DNA of 64,000 bases from Paracoccaceae bacterium (GCA_024636555.1 JAGXGW010000067.1:1-64000), one strand, 5' to 3'; positions 1 through 10,896 are shown, counted from the stretch's first letter. Numbers and translations are program-made. The notes: generated from the sequence alone by a model not told the origin.

Positions 1-416
1 ACACAAGCTCGATCCCGCATCCGCTGCCGCCCGGCACCACCGAGGCCTTCGTCGCGCGCGCCATGGCAAAGGGCCGCGTCGAGGATATCTGGGTCATGGA
101 TGGCAGCGCGCAGGGCGGGTCCGAGGTGATGGGGCTGATCAGTCTGAAACGCATCGACCGCAACCAGTCAGAGATCGGGTACTGGGTCGCACCGGCCTAT
201 TGGAACACCGGCGTCGCCTCGGAGGCTGCCAGCGCGCTGGTCGCGGCCAATCCGCAATCGTGCCGCACGATCTTTGCCGAGGTGTTTCAGGACAATGCCG
301 GCTCGGCGCGGGTCTTGACGAATTGCGGCTTTGAATATCTGGGTGACGCGGAAACCTTCTCGGTTGCGCGCAACGCCAAAGTGGCAACCTGGACCTATAG
401 TCGAAAACTGGATTGA
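1..416 (+). CDS. GNAT family N-acetyltransferase (5'-truncated by window edge)
   Basis: The reading frame is open from base 3 to the stop at 416, so the true start lies before the window and the ATG at 63 is probably internal. The visible 130 or so residues look like the C-terminal half of a GNAT domain: a strand ending in GLISLKRI, the motif SEIGYWVAPAYWNTGVASEA (typical of the RimJ/RimL acetyl-CoA binding segment), then NAGSARVLTNCGFEYLG. Such enzymes move an acetyl group from acetyl-CoA to an amine. The substrate cannot be told. It is immediately upstream of obgE in the same direction, 33 bases away. Confidence 0.85.
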   Translation, partial: TSSIPHPLPPGTTEAFVARAMAKGRVEDIWVMDGSAQGGSEVMGLISLKRIDRNQSEIGYWVAPAYWNTGVASEAASALVAANPQSCRTIFAEVFQDNAGSARVLTNCGFEYLGDAETFSVARNAKVATWTYSRKLD

Positions 417-2620
<2,204 letters not shown>

Positions 2621-2626
2621 CCCGCG

Positions 2627-2659
2627 CTTCTTCTTGCCCGAAATATCCCCGCCGGAGGC
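2627..2659 (-). repeat. Dispersed intergenic element, copy 1 (33 bp)
   Basis: Read on the minus strand this is a GC-rich arm (GCCTCCGGCGGGG) joined to GATATTTCGGGCAAGAAGAAG. The same 33 bases recur exactly at 57552-57584 on the plus strand, and a variant core occurs next to the gyrA stop. Here it fills most of the 66-base gap between proB and proA. Identity is by direct comparison of the letters; the function is unknown. Confidence 0.8.
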
Positions 2660-2686
2660 ATCCGGCATCGCCACGGAACGCTGCCT

Positions 2687-3952
2687 ATGACACAGACGAC
2701 CGACATACCCGCCCAGATGGACCAGATCGGCCGCGCCGCCCGCGACGCCGCTGCGGAATTGGCTTTCGCTCCGGCGGATGCGAAGGCCCACGCGCTCCAG
2801 GCCGCAGCGGAAGCGATCACCGCCAGCACAGACGCGATCATCGCGGCCAATGCCCTTGATCTGGACTATGGCCGCGACAAGGGTCTCAGCCCCGCGATGA
2901 TGGACCGGCTGCTGCTGGACGCCCCGCGCATTCAGGCCATCGCCGCCGGATTGCGCGCCGTCGCCGCGCAGGATGATCCGGTGGGTCGCGTGCTGGCGGA
3001 ATGGGACCGGCCCAACGGGCTGCATATCCGCCGCGTCGCCACGCCTTTGGGTGTGGTGGGCGTGATCTATGAAAGCCGCCCCAATGTGACCGCCGATGCC
3101 GGTGCGCTCTGTCTCAAGGCGGGCAATGCAGTGATCCTGCGCGGCGGGTCGGAGAGTTTCCATTCCTCCACGGCGATCCATGCCTGTCTGGTCGAGGGGT
3201 TGCGCGCCGCCGGTCTGCCCGAAACGGCGATCCAGCTTGTGCCGACGCGTGACCGTGCGGCGGTCAGCGCGATGCTGGGCATGACCGAGTGGATCGACGT
3301 GATCGTGCCGCGTGGTGGCAAGGGGCTGGTGGGGCTGGTGCAGCGCGAGGCGCGGGTGCCGGTTTTTGCCCATCTTGAAGGGATCGTGCATATCTATGTC
3401 GATGCGCAGGCCGATCCGGAACTGGCGCGGCGCGTTGTTCTCAATGCCAAAACACGGCGCACCGGCATTTGCGGGGCGGCGGAATGTCTGCTGATCCACC
3501 GCGATGTCGCCGCCACTTTGGGGGCCGATCTGGTCCGCGATCTGCTGGCCGCCGGTGTCGAGGTGCGCGTTGATGCGGATTTGCAACACATTTCCGGCAC
3601 CGTGCCCGCCACGGATGACGATTGGGGCTGCGAATATCTCGACAGTATCATCGCCGCCCGCGTGATGGACGATATTGACGCGGCCATTGCCCATATCCGG
3701 CGCTACGGGTCAAACCATACCGATTGCATCCTGACCGAGGACACACAGGCCGTCGCGCGGTTTTTCGAGCGGCTGGACAGTGCGATCCTGATGCATAATT
3801 CCTCGACCCAGTTTGCCGATGGCGGCGAGTTCGGCATGGGGGCCGAGATCGGCATCGCCACGGGCAAGATGCATGCGCGCGGGCCCGTCGGAGCGGAGCA
3901 ACTGACCAGTTTCAAATATCTCGTGACCAGTGCCGGGGCTGTCCGCGCCTGA
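2687..3952 (+). CDS. proA: Glutamate-5-semialdehyde dehydrogenase (gamma-glutamyl phosphate reductase)
   Basis: ProA reduces gamma-glutamyl phosphate with NADPH to glutamate semialdehyde, which cyclises on the way to proline. Diagnostic ProA features are [17 protein letters not shown], the nucleotide-binding [12 protein letters not shown], the catalytic-cysteine region [17 protein letters not shown] and the C-terminal [20 protein letters not shown]. The length of 421 aa is typical. It forms the proline-synthesis pair with proB upstream on the same strand and does not overlap it, so an internal promoter is possible but none is obvious. Confidence 0.97.
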   Translation: MTQTTDIPAQMDQIGRAARDAAAELAFAPADAKAHALQAAAEAITASTDAIIAANALDLDYGRDKGLSPAMMDRLLLDAPRIQAIAAGLRAVAAQDDPVGRVLAEWDRPNGLHIRRVATPLGVVGVIYESRPNVTADAGALCLKAGNAVILRGGSESFHSSTAIHACLVEGLRAAGLPETAIQLVPTRDRAAVSAMLGMTEWIDVIVPRGGKGLVGLVQREARVPVFAHLEGIVHIYVDAQADPELARRVVLNAKTRRTGICGAAECLLIHRDVAATLGADLVRDLLAAGVEVRVDADLQHISGTVPATDDDWGCEYLDSIIAARVMDDIDAAIAHIRRYGSNHTDCILTEDTQAVARFFERLDSAILMHNSSTQFADGGEFGMGAEIGIATGKMHARGPVGAEQLTSFKYLVTSAGAVRA

Positions 3953-3968
3953 GGCAGGGGTACGCGTG

Positions 3969-4568
3969 TCAGAACTGTATCATGATACCCGTCGGGCTAT
4001 CCGTTACCGTGACATGGCGCCCCTCGTCCTGCGCCAGAAGCGGGAGCAGCGCGAATTGCACCTCGGACGGCGAGATCTCTGCCGCGCTGTCGGGCGAGGC
4101 AAGGCCGCGCCACAAATCGGGGCAGGGACGCAACTTGTCGGCCTGTCCGTCCAGCGTCCAGCGGCCGTGCTCGCGCGTGATCATGACCTGCCCGCCGTAA
4201 GGCATGGCCGTCTCGAAACATTGTATCGCAAGAAAGACCAGCCGCACCTCGGTCCGCGGCACCGGGTCGAGCGGTCCCCAGTGGAACCGTACCCGCGTTC
4301 CTTGCGCCACATCCTGCAGGATTCCGACGATTTCGGCGCGCACCACCATCTGCTGTGCGGTGGCAAGCCCGTAGGCCACGCGAAAAAACCGGATGCGCGC
4401 ATTCGCGCTCTGGACACTGTCATTGATCAGCGCCATTTCCGCGCCAAGCGGACCACCTGACATGTGCATCAGTTCCAGACCGTTGGAGATGGCCCCGATC
4501 GGGCTGATCAGGTCATGACAGATACGCGACCCTATCAAAGCAGTCAGGTTGTTCCTATTATGGCCCAA
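3969..4568 (-). CDS. chpT: ChpT-like histidine phosphotransferase
   Basis: In alphaproteobacteria ChpT relays phosphate from the hybrid kinase CckA to the cell-cycle/motility regulator CtrA and to CpdR. The N-terminal helix carries the phosphoacceptor motif SRICHDLISPIGAISNGLELM (His near residue 18), followed by a degenerate histidine-kinase-like ATPase fold (RVRFHWGPLDPVP, LDGQADKLRP). The length of 199 aa fits. The start codon appears to be TTG at 4568, preceded by GGAG seven bases upstream. It is divergent from the DUF3553 gene with only 26 bases between the two starts and converges on proA. No CtrA gene is in the window. Confidence 0.85.
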   Translation of the reverse strand: MGHNRNNLTALIGSRICHDLISPIGAISNGLELMHMSGGPLGAEMALINDSVQSANARIRFFRVAYGLATAQQMVVRAEIVGILQDVAQGTRVRFHWGPLDPVPRTEVRLVFLAIQCFETAMPYGGQVMITREHGRWTLDGQADKLRPCPDLWRGLASPDSAAEISPSEVQFALLPLLAQDEGRHVTVTDSPTGIMIQF

Positions 4569-4594
4569 AGAGGTCTCCGATATGAGGTGAGGAT

Positions 4595-4780
4595 GTGAGC
4601 GATCTGAATGCGATTCTGGAGCCGGGCATGCTGGTGCGCCACCCCGACCAGCCGGACTGGGGGCTGGGGCAGGTGCAATCCAACAGCGGCGGCAAGATCA
4701 CCGTCAATTTCCGCGAGGCCGGTAAGGTTGTCATTGACGGCTCCCGGGTTTTTCTGCTGCCTGTATTTGATGCCTCATAG
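4595..4780 (+). CDS. DUF3553 family small protein
   Basis: This 61-aa protein begins with GTG. The sequence GMLVRHPDQPDWGLGQVQS followed by ITVNFREAGKVVI matches the DUF3553 pattern, an SH3-like beta-barrel related to the CarD/UvrD-tail type 'H-x-x-x-G-x-G' module, suggesting a protein- or nucleic-acid-binding role. The exact function is unknown. It starts 26 bases from the divergent chpT start, so the two promoters must overlap the neighbouring coding sequences. Family recognition is by memory of the motif. Confidence 0.75.
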   Translation: MSDLNAILEPGMLVRHPDQPDWGLGQVQSNSGGKITVNFREAGKVVIDGSRVFLLPVFDAS

Positions 4781-4783
4781 TAG

Positions 4784-4798
4784 TTAACAAATTGTTAT
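4784..4798 (+). promoter_or_regulatory. CtrA-box-like site upstream of olsBA
   Basis: TTAACAAATTGTTAT reads TTAA-N7-TTAT, one base off the CtrA consensus TTAA-N7-TTAA, and contains the perfect dyad TAACAA-A-TTGTTA. It lies in the gap between the DUF3553 gene and olsB, about 140 bases before the olsB start. It is the most AT-rich stretch nearby. Binding is inferred from consensus only. Confidence 0.4.
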
Positions 4799-4938
4799 CA
4801 GGGAAAGAAAAAAGGCTGGATAAAATCATCGTTTCGGTCGCTTGTGGTCTTGGGCGTCCGTTATCGGGGCATATGGCGGTTCCGGTTGCCATCACCGTGC
4901 CGCTTTCCTAGAAACGGATGACACCTTGGAGCCGCCGC

Positions 4939-5712
4939 ATGACCCTGCCCGAGCCGCAATATTGTGTTCGTCTTGCCGGGTCCGACGCGGATCTGCGCGC
5001 CGCACAACGCCTGCGTTACACCGTCTTTGTGGAGGAACTCGGCGCGGGCGGTGATCTGGTGGATCATGCCAACCGCCTCGAACAGGACCGTTTCGATCCG
5101 TATTTCGACCATCTGCTGCTGGTAGACGAGGCCCGTTGTGCCCCCGATCATGTGGTCGGTGTCTACCGCCTGCTGCGGCAAGATCAGGCACGCCGCGCGG
5201 GGCAGTTCTATTCCGAGGATGAATATGATCTGGACGTGCTGAAAGCCAGTGGCCGCCCGCTGCTGGAACTGGGCCGATCGTGCCTGCATCCCGATTATCG
5301 CGGCGGTATGGGCATGTATCATCTGTGGCACGCGCTGGCCGCCTATGTGGAGGCGCACGGCATCGAGATCCTGTTCGGCGTTGCAAGCTTTCACGGCACG
5401 GATATCGAGAGGCTGGCCGCACCTTTGTCGATGCTGCACCACCGCCATCTGGCCCCGCCGGACCTGCGGGTGAGGGCGCGCGCGGCAGGGGCTGTGGCGA
5501 TGAACCGGGTCGCGTCGCAGGCGCTGGACCGGCGCGCCGCGATGCTGGCCGTGCCAGCGCTGATCAAGGCCTATCTGCGGCTTGGCGGTTTCGTCGGGCA
5601 GGATGCCTATCTGGACCGTGCGTTCAACACCACCGATGTCTGCCTGATCCTCGATGTGGCGCGAATGAACGAAAGCCAGCGCGCGATCTATACCCGCAAG
5701 GTGCGGGCATGA
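4939..5712 (+). CDS. olsB: L-ornithine N(alpha)-acyltransferase
   Basis: OlsB transfers a 3-hydroxyacyl chain from ACP to ornithine, giving lyso-ornithine lipid, the precursor of a phosphorus-free membrane lipid. The GNAT-like fold is shown by LRYTVFVEELG, DHLLLVD, VGVYRLLRQDQA, LELGRSCLHPDYRGGMGMYHLW and LFGVASFHGTD. The ORF track starts at 4918, but the ATG at 4939 (giving MTLPEPQYCVRL) has a GGAG ribosome site nine bases upstream, giving 257 aa. The stop overlaps the olsA start (ATGA), so the two are translationally coupled. Confidence 0.9.
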   Translation: MTLPEPQYCVRLAGSDADLRAAQRLRYTVFVEELGAGGDLVDHANRLEQDRFDPYFDHLLLVDEARCAPDHVVGVYRLLRQDQARRAGQFYSEDEYDLDVLKASGRPLLELGRSCLHPDYRGGMGMYHLWHALAAYVEAHGIEILFGVASFHGTDIERLAAPLSMLHHRHLAPPDLRVRARAAGAVAMNRVASQALDRRAAMLAVPALIKAYLRLGGFVGQDAYLDRAFNTTDVCLILDVARMNESQRAIYTRKVRA

Positions 5713-6542
5713 GCGCGGTCTGGTCCCCGCCGCCCGAGCCGCCTGCTGTTGCGCTGTCAGCGGGCGACTGGCTGCGGCTGATCCTGCGCGGGTCCGTGCT
5801 GGGCAGCATCATCCTTGTCGGGCTGGTTCTGATGCTGGGGCTGCGCCTGATCGAGCGGCCTTTGTTCGGGCTGCACCGTCCGGTCACGCCCTATCTGACG
5901 CAAGGCGTGTGCCGCACGGCCTTCGTGATCCTTGGCATGGGCTATGTCGTGCGCGGCAAACGGATGGAAGAGCGCGGGGCGGTCGTGTGCAACCATGTCT
6001 CGTGGCTCGATATTTTCGCGCTCAACGCGCGCAAGCGGGTGTATTTCGTCTCGAAATCCGAGGTGGCGGGCTGGCCCTTCATCGGCTGGCTGGCGCGGGC
6101 AACCGGTACGGTGTTCATCACCCGCGATCCCCGCGAGGCGCGCCGCCAGCAGGCGATTTTCGAGACGCGTTTGCTGGCAGGGCACAAACTGCTGTTCTTC
6201 CCCGAAGGCACCTCGACGGATGGGGCGCAGGTTCTGCCGTTCAAATCCACGCTTTTTCAGGCGTTTTTTGCCGACGAACTGAAGCACCGGACCTTCCTGC
6301 AACCCGTCACGCTGAAATATCACGCGCCAGCGGGCGAGGCGGCGCATTTCTATGGCTGGTGGGGGGCGATGGCTTTTGGCCCGCATCTGGCCAAGGTGCT
6401 GGCCGCGCGGCGCAACGGCGCGGTGGAGGTGATCTATCACGCGCCGGTGCGGGTGGACCGTTTCCCCAACCGCAAGTCGCTGTCCGTGCATCTGGAAACC
6501 ACGGTGCGCGCCGGATTGTACACCGGCGCGGCGCAGCACTGA
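5709..6542 (+). CDS. olsA: Lyso-ornithine lipid O-acyltransferase (PlsC family)
   Basis: OlsA completes ornithine lipid synthesis by O-acylating the OlsB product. The 277-aa protein has one hydrophobic N-terminal segment (SIILVGLVLMLGLRLI), then the acyltransferase block I NHVSWLD (HX4D), block II-like GTVFITRD and block III FFPEGTSTDG. The ORF track runs the frame back to 5280, but that part is a shadow of olsB. The real ATG at 5709 overlaps the olsB stop by four bases. The end of the gene is followed by a 16-base tandem duplication. Confidence 0.9.
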   Translation: MSAVWSPPPEPPAVALSAGDWLRLILRGSVLGSIILVGLVLMLGLRLIERPLFGLHRPVTPYLTQGVCRTAFVILGMGYVVRGKRMEERGAVVCNHVSWLDIFALNARKRVYFVSKSEVAGWPFIGWLARATGTVFITRDPREARRQQAIFETRLLAGHKLLFFPEGTSTDGAQVLPFKSTLFQAFFADELKHRTFLQPVTLKYHAPAGEAAHFYGWWGAMAFGPHLAKVLAARRNGAVEVIYHAPVRVDRFPNRKSLSVHLETTVRAGLYTGAAQH

Positions 6543-6573
6543 TCGGGCGCAACACTTATCGGGCGCAACACTG
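6542..6573. repeat. 16-bp tandem duplication after olsA
   Basis: ATCGGGCGCAACACTT is followed directly by ATCGGGCGCAACACTG, so 15 of 16 bases are repeated in tandem. The first unit overlaps the last base of the olsA stop codon. It is probably a replication-slippage product in a short intergenic gap. Confidence 0.7.
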
Positions 6574-6610
6574 GCGCGGCCGCTCCAATGCCGCGCCTGT
6601 CCGGTACGGA

Positions 6611-7246
6611 TCAGACCAGCAGCGCGCGGGCCAGTTGTCCCAATGCGGCGGCCGGATCCTCGGCAGACCAGATCTCGTCCCCCAGCGCGACAAAATCGGT
6701 GATCGGGGCCAGCGTGCGGATCAGATCCTCTGTCAGCGCACCCTCGGCAACCACAGGCACCTCGATGATCTCGGACCACCATTCGAACACATCCAGAGGC
6801 ACTTGCGAGCCGTCACCCAACGGTGTCAGGCCAACAGGTCCGAAGCTCACGTAATCCGCGCCCGCTTCGCCGGCACTCATCCCCTCGTGCCGGTTGGCGC
6901 CGCAGAAGGCCCCGACAATAGCATCGGCGCCCAGATCCTTGCGGACCTTGCGGACGGACCGCGCACCATCGGTCAGATGGACCCCGTCCAGACCCAGCCG
7001 CTCAACCATCAGGATATGGCTTTCGATCACCAGTGCGACATCGCGCGCATGGGTCACCTCGCGCAAGGCATCTGCGGCGCGCGCGATCTGGTCCTCGTCC
7101 TTGCTGGCAAGGGCAAGGCGCACGCAGGCAACCTCCTGCGTATCGAGAACACGGGCCAGCAGATCGGGAAAGACATCCAGTTCGAACGCGGGCGGCGTGA
7201 TCAGGTAGAGCTGCGGTGTTTGCGGGGCATCGGCTGTATCGGCCAT
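6611..7246 (-). CDS. ThiE-like (thiamine phosphate synthase family) TIM-barrel protein
   Basis: The protein (211 aa) has the ThiE/TenI TIM-barrel pattern: LYLITPP at the N-terminus, DGVHLTDGARSVRKVRKDLG mid-way, AGADYVSFGPVG and PVVAEGALTEDLIR near the end. Classical ThiE joins HMP-PP and thiazole phosphate to make thiamine phosphate. However, the usual GxHLGQ, GxSxH and FGPIFPTxTK motifs are altered here (HLTDG, GAFCGANRHE, FGPVGLTPL), so I would not assert enzymatic equivalence. It is convergent with olsA and divergent from the TrmJ-like gene. No other thiamine genes are nearby and no TPP riboswitch is seen. Confidence 0.75.
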   Translation of the reverse strand: MADTADAPQTPQLYLITPPAFELDVFPDLLARVLDTQEVACVRLALASKDEDQIARAADALREVTHARDVALVIESHILMVERLGLDGVHLTDGARSVRKVRKDLGADAIVGAFCGANRHEGMSAGEAGADYVSFGPVGLTPLGDGSQVPLDVFEWWSEIIEVPVVAEGALTEDLIRTLAPITDFVALGDEIWSAEDPAAALGQLARALLV

Positions 7247-7407
7247 CGGGTCGTGCTCCTTGACTGTCTTGCGGTGTCATAACGGGGATTTCCGGCTTTG
7301 ACCATCGGGGGTTTTTCAGCACCAACGCCGCGCGCTTGCGGTGCCGGAGCCTCTTGGATTATGCGCCGCGCTGGCGTATCAGACGCCCTGCACGACCGGA
7401 GATACCC

Positions 7408-8163
7408 ATGCCCAGCCCCATGTTCAGCACCATGCCGCAACCTGCCTTTGTTCTTGTGCGCCCCCAGATGGGTGAAAACATCGGTGCCGCGGCGCGGGCG
7501 ATGTGGAATTTCGGACTGGACCGGATGCATGTGGTGGGGCCACGCGACGGCTGGCCCAACAGCCGCGCTGTGGCGATGGCCAGCGGTGCGGGCCGCTTGC
7601 TGGACGAGGCGGTCCTGCATGACGATCTGCCAGCGGCCCTGTCAGAGATGACATTCACCTTTGCCACGACGGCCCGCGCGCGCGACCTGACGAAGCCGGT
7701 CTACAGCCCCGAACGCGCCATGCAACTGGCCGCTGGCATGATCGCGCAGGGCGAAAAGGTGGCGGTGCTGTTCGGCCCCGAACGCGCGGGGCTGGAGAAC
7801 GAGGATGTGGCGCAGGCCAATGCGCTGATCTCCGTGCCGGTGAATCCCGATTTCCCAAGCCTCAATCTGGCGCAATGCGTTCTGCTGACGGCCTATGAAT
7901 GGCAGCGGCAAGTCGCCGAGGTGCAACACGAGAGCCACGGAACCGGCCGCAGCGACTGGGCCAACGGCACCGAGATCGACGCGCTGGCGCGGCATTACGA
8001 GGAACGGCTTGGCGAGGCCGGTTTCTTTTTTCCCGAGACCAAGGCCGACAGCATGAAACTGAACCTGCGCAACCTGTGGAGCCGGATGCGCCTGACGCGC
8101 GCCGATGTGCAGATGCTGCATGGCATCCTGCGTCAAATGGTGCGCTGGAAAGAGCGGGGCTAG
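7408..8163 (+). CDS. TrmJ-like SPOUT RNA 2'-O-methyltransferase
   Basis: This SPOUT (TrmH/SpoU) family protein of 251 aa resembles TrmJ, which methylates the ribose at position 32 of tRNA. Motif 1 is seen in FVLVRPQMGENIGAAARAM, motif 2 in VAVLFGPERAGLENEDV and motif 3 in ISVPVNPDFPSLNLAQCVLL, which forms part of the trefoil knot and SAM pocket. A C-terminal helical extension follows. The ORF track begins at 7336, but the ATG at 7408 has a GGAG site seven bases upstream. It is followed 54 bases later by ctaA. Confidence 0.88.
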   Translation: MPSPMFSTMPQPAFVLVRPQMGENIGAAARAMWNFGLDRMHVVGPRDGWPNSRAVAMASGAGRLLDEAVLHDDLPAALSEMTFTFATTARARDLTKPVYSPERAMQLAAGMIAQGEKVAVLFGPERAGLENEDVAQANALISVPVNPDFPSLNLAQCVLLTAYEWQRQVAEVQHESHGTGRSDWANGTEIDALARHYEERLGEAGFFFPETKADSMKLNLRNLWSRMRLTRADVQMLHGILRQMVRWKERG

Positions 8164-8217
8164 GTTCTGGACGACGGGCCGCACAAGCCCTAGGTTCGTA
8201 CCCGACAGGAGACCACG

Positions 8218-9369
8218 ATGACCAAAAAACGTGCGATATTCGAAGAGGTTGGCACCGCGCAGCGCGACGCCTCCGTGCCGCAGGGCGGAATGATCGACAA
8301 GGCGTCCACAGGGGCGCGTTCTGCGATCCGGATCTGGCTGATGGTGCTCTTCGCGCTGGTGTTCGTGATGATCGCGGTCGGCGGGCTGACACGGCTGACC
8401 GACAGCGGGCTGAGCATCACCGAATGGGCACCGCTCACCGGGGCGATCCCGCCGCTGTCCGAGGCCGATTGGGAAAGGGAATTTGCCAAATATCAGGAGA
8501 TTCCACAATTCCAGATCATGAACCAGTGGATGGAACTGGACGATTTCAAATTCATCTACTGGTGGGAATGGGGCCACCGCCAGCTTGGCCGCCTGATCGG
8601 CCTTGTCTGGGGTATCGGCTTTTTCGGCTTTCTGCTGGCGCGCAAGATCCCCACGGGCTGGACCCCGCGCCTGTTGCTTCTGGGCGGATTGGGCGGATTG
8701 CAGGGTTTCATCGGCTGGTGGATGGTCGCCTCCGGCTTGACCGGATCGATGACGAGTGTGGCCAGCTACCGGCTTGCCACGCATCTGGGGCTGGCTTTCG
8801 TGATCCTCGGTCTGATCGCATGGTATGTATTCCAGCTTGGCCGTACGGAGCGCGATCTGTTGCAGGCGCGCCGCGCCAAGGAGGACAAGCTGTTCGGCCT
8901 CTCCACAGGGCTGATGCATTTCACCTTTCTCCAGATCCTTCTGGGGGCTCTGGTGGCCGGGATCGATGCCGGCCGCTCCTATACCGACTGGCCGCTGATG
9001 GGCGGGCAGATCATTCCGCCGGAACCCTTCATGCTGGAACCGCTCTGGACCAACTTTTTCGAGAACCCCGGACTGGTGCAGTTCATCCACCGGGTCAGCG
9101 GGTACCTGTTGCTGGCCTTCGGGATCGTGGTCTGGCTGCGCGGGCGAAAATCGGCGCAGGCGGCGACGCGGCAGGCGTTCAATCTGGCCTTTGGCGCGCT
9201 GGTGGCGCAGATCGTGCTGGGGATTGTCACGGTGATGACAGCAGCCCCGTGGGAGATCGCGATCCTGCATCAGGGGCTGGCGGTGATCCTGTGGGTGCTG
9301 GTGCTGCGGGCGCGCTATCTGTCGGCCTATCCGATCGCCACCTCGATCCGTGGGAGTGTCAGAGCATGA
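8218..9369 (+). CDS. ctaA: Heme A synthase (COX15/CtaA)
   Basis: This inner-membrane enzyme oxidises the C8 methyl of heme O to give heme A for aa3-type cytochrome oxidases. It has 383 aa with about eight membrane segments. The first segment ends GGLTRLTDSGLSITEWAP, a family signature. Four conserved membrane histidines expected to bind heme are visible in EWGHRQLGRLIG, RLATHLGLAF, VQFIHRVSGY and AILHQGLAV. An ACAGGAGACC ribosome site lies just before the ATG. The stop overlaps the next gene's start (ATGA). Confidence 0.96.
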   Translation: MTKKRAIFEEVGTAQRDASVPQGGMIDKASTGARSAIRIWLMVLFALVFVMIAVGGLTRLTDSGLSITEWAPLTGAIPPLSEADWEREFAKYQEIPQFQIMNQWMELDDFKFIYWWEWGHRQLGRLIGLVWGIGFFGFLLARKIPTGWTPRLLLLGGLGGLQGFIGWWMVASGLTGSMTSVASYRLATHLGLAFVILGLIAWYVFQLGRTERDLLQARRAKEDKLFGLSTGLMHFTFLQILLGALVAGIDAGRSYTDWPLMGGQIIPPEPFMLEPLWTNFFENPGLVQFIHRVSGYLLLAFGIVVWLRGRKSAQAATRQAFNLAFGALVAQIVLGIVTVMTAAPWEIAILHQGLAVILWVLVLRARYLSAYPIATSIRGSVRA

Positions 9370-10889
9370 GCACGTCCTCCGCCACGGCCGGACGAGCAGG
9401 CGCCACAGGGGCTGCAATGGCCTATGACGCCCTCATGGCGCACCAGCGCCAGACGTCGGCCTTGGGGCAGGTGGCCGGGCGGCTCGGCTGGGATCAGGAA
9501 ACCATGATGCCGCGCGGGGCGGCAGATCAACGGGCCGAGGAGATGGCCGCGATGGAAGCGGTGCTGCACGCAAGGCGCACCGACCCGCGCATCGGGGACT
9601 GGCTTGCGGCCATCGAGGCGGCGGCGCTCGACCCCGTGTGGCAGGCCCAGTTGCGCCATATCCGGCGCAGCTTTGACCGCGCCCGCCGCGTGCCTGCCGA
9701 TCTGGCCGAGGAACTGGCCCGCGTCACCAGCCGCGCGCAGGGCCAATGGGCGGCGGCGCGCGCGGCCGAGGATGTACAAAGCTTTGTGCCGGTGCTGGAG
9801 CGGATCGTCGCGCTCAAACGTGCCGAGGGCGCTGCACTGGCCGCGGGCGGCGATCCCTACGAGGCGCTGCTGGATGATTACGAGCCGGATGCCAAGGTCA
9901 GCGAGATCGTGGCGATGTTTACCGCGATGCGCGCACCCCTTGTGGATCTGCGCGCCGCCGCGCTGGCGCAACCCGCGCCCCAAGGCTTGCAGGGCACGTT
10001 CGACGAGCGCGCGCAGATGGAGCTGACCCATCTGCTGGCGCGCGCTTTCGGCTATGATTTCAACACCGGGCGGCTGGACAAGGCGGTGCATCCGTTCTCC
10101 AGCGGATCGGGCGCCGATGTGCGGATCACCACGCGGACCTCGGCGGTGGACCCTTTCAACTGCTTTTACTCGACCGTGCACGAGGTGGGCCATGCCTGCT
10201 ATGAACAGGGCATTGATCCCGCCTATGCGCTGACACCGCTGGGACAGGGCGTGTCGATGGGGGTGCATGAAAGCCAGAGCCGCATTTATGAAAACCAGAT
10301 CGGCCGCAGCCGCGCCTTTACCGGCTGGCTGTTCGGGCAGATGCGCGATGCGTTCGGTGATTTCGGGATTGCCGACGAGGATGCCTTTTACCGCACCGTG
10401 AACCGGTTGCAGAACGGCTTCATCCGCACGGAGGCCGACGAGGTGCAATACAACCTGCATGTCATGCTGCGCTTCGATCTTGAACGCGCGCTGATCGCGG
10501 GCGATCTGGCGGTGCGCGATCTCGAAGCCGCGTGGAACGACCGCTTTGCCGCCGATTTCGGCTTTGCCGTGGACAAGCCGTCCAACGGCTGTTTGCAGGA
10601 TGTGCACTGGTCCGTCGGGCTGTTCGGCTATTTCCCGACCTATAGTCTGGGCAATGTCTATGCGGGCTGCCTGTATCAGGCGATGCGGGCGGCATTGCCG
10701 GGGCTGGACGGGGCACTGGCGCAGGGCGATACCAGCGGTGCGACAGGCTGGCTGCACGAGACGGTGCAGCGCCACGGCGGGCTTTACAGGCCGCGCGAGG
10801 TGATCGCCCAAGCCGCAGGCATGGTCCCGACCGAAGCGCCGCTGCTGGCCTATCTGCACGAAAAGTTCGGCGCGATCTACAAGCTGTAG
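9366..10889 (+). CDS. Carboxypeptidase M32 (Taq-type metallocarboxypeptidase)
   Basis: M32 enzymes are cytosolic zinc carboxypeptidases that remove C-terminal residues from peptides. The zinc site HEVGH sits at about residue 274 in STVHEVGHACYEQG. It is followed by the family-specific GVHESQSRIYEN and preceded by DVRITTRT, equivalent to the conserved DxRxT. At 507 aa it is full length. The ORF track gives a 996-aa frame from 7899, but the upstream part is a shadow of the trmJ-like and ctaA genes. The ATG at 9366 overlaps the ctaA stop, so the two are coupled, although no functional link to heme A is known. Confidence 0.93.
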   Translation: MSTSSATAGRAGATGAAMAYDALMAHQRQTSALGQVAGRLGWDQETMMPRGAADQRAEEMAAMEAVLHARRTDPRIGDWLAAIEAAALDPVWQAQLRHIRRSFDRARRVPADLAEELARVTSRAQGQWAAARAAEDVQSFVPVLERIVALKRAEGAALAAGGDPYEALLDDYEPDAKVSEIVAMFTAMRAPLVDLRAAALAQPAPQGLQGTFDERAQMELTHLLARAFGYDFNTGRLDKAVHPFSSGSGADVRITTRTSAVDPFNCFYSTVHEVGHACYEQGIDPAYALTPLGQGVSMGVHESQSRIYENQIGRSRAFTGWLFGQMRDAFGDFGIADEDAFYRTVNRLQNGFIRTEADEVQYNLHVMLRFDLERALIAGDLAVRDLEAAWNDRFAADFGFAVDKPSNGCLQDVHWSVGLFGYFPTYSLGNVYAGCLYQAMRAALPGLDGALAQGDTSGATGWLHETVQRHGGLYRPREVIAQAAGMVPTEAPLLAYLHEKFGAIYKL

Positions 10890-10896
10890 GGCCACG

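Noticed and set aside
7247-7407. TPP riboswitch upstream of the ThiE-like gene
   Set aside because: The conserved CUGAGA and ACC..GAACCUGAU-type elements are not present on the minus strand.
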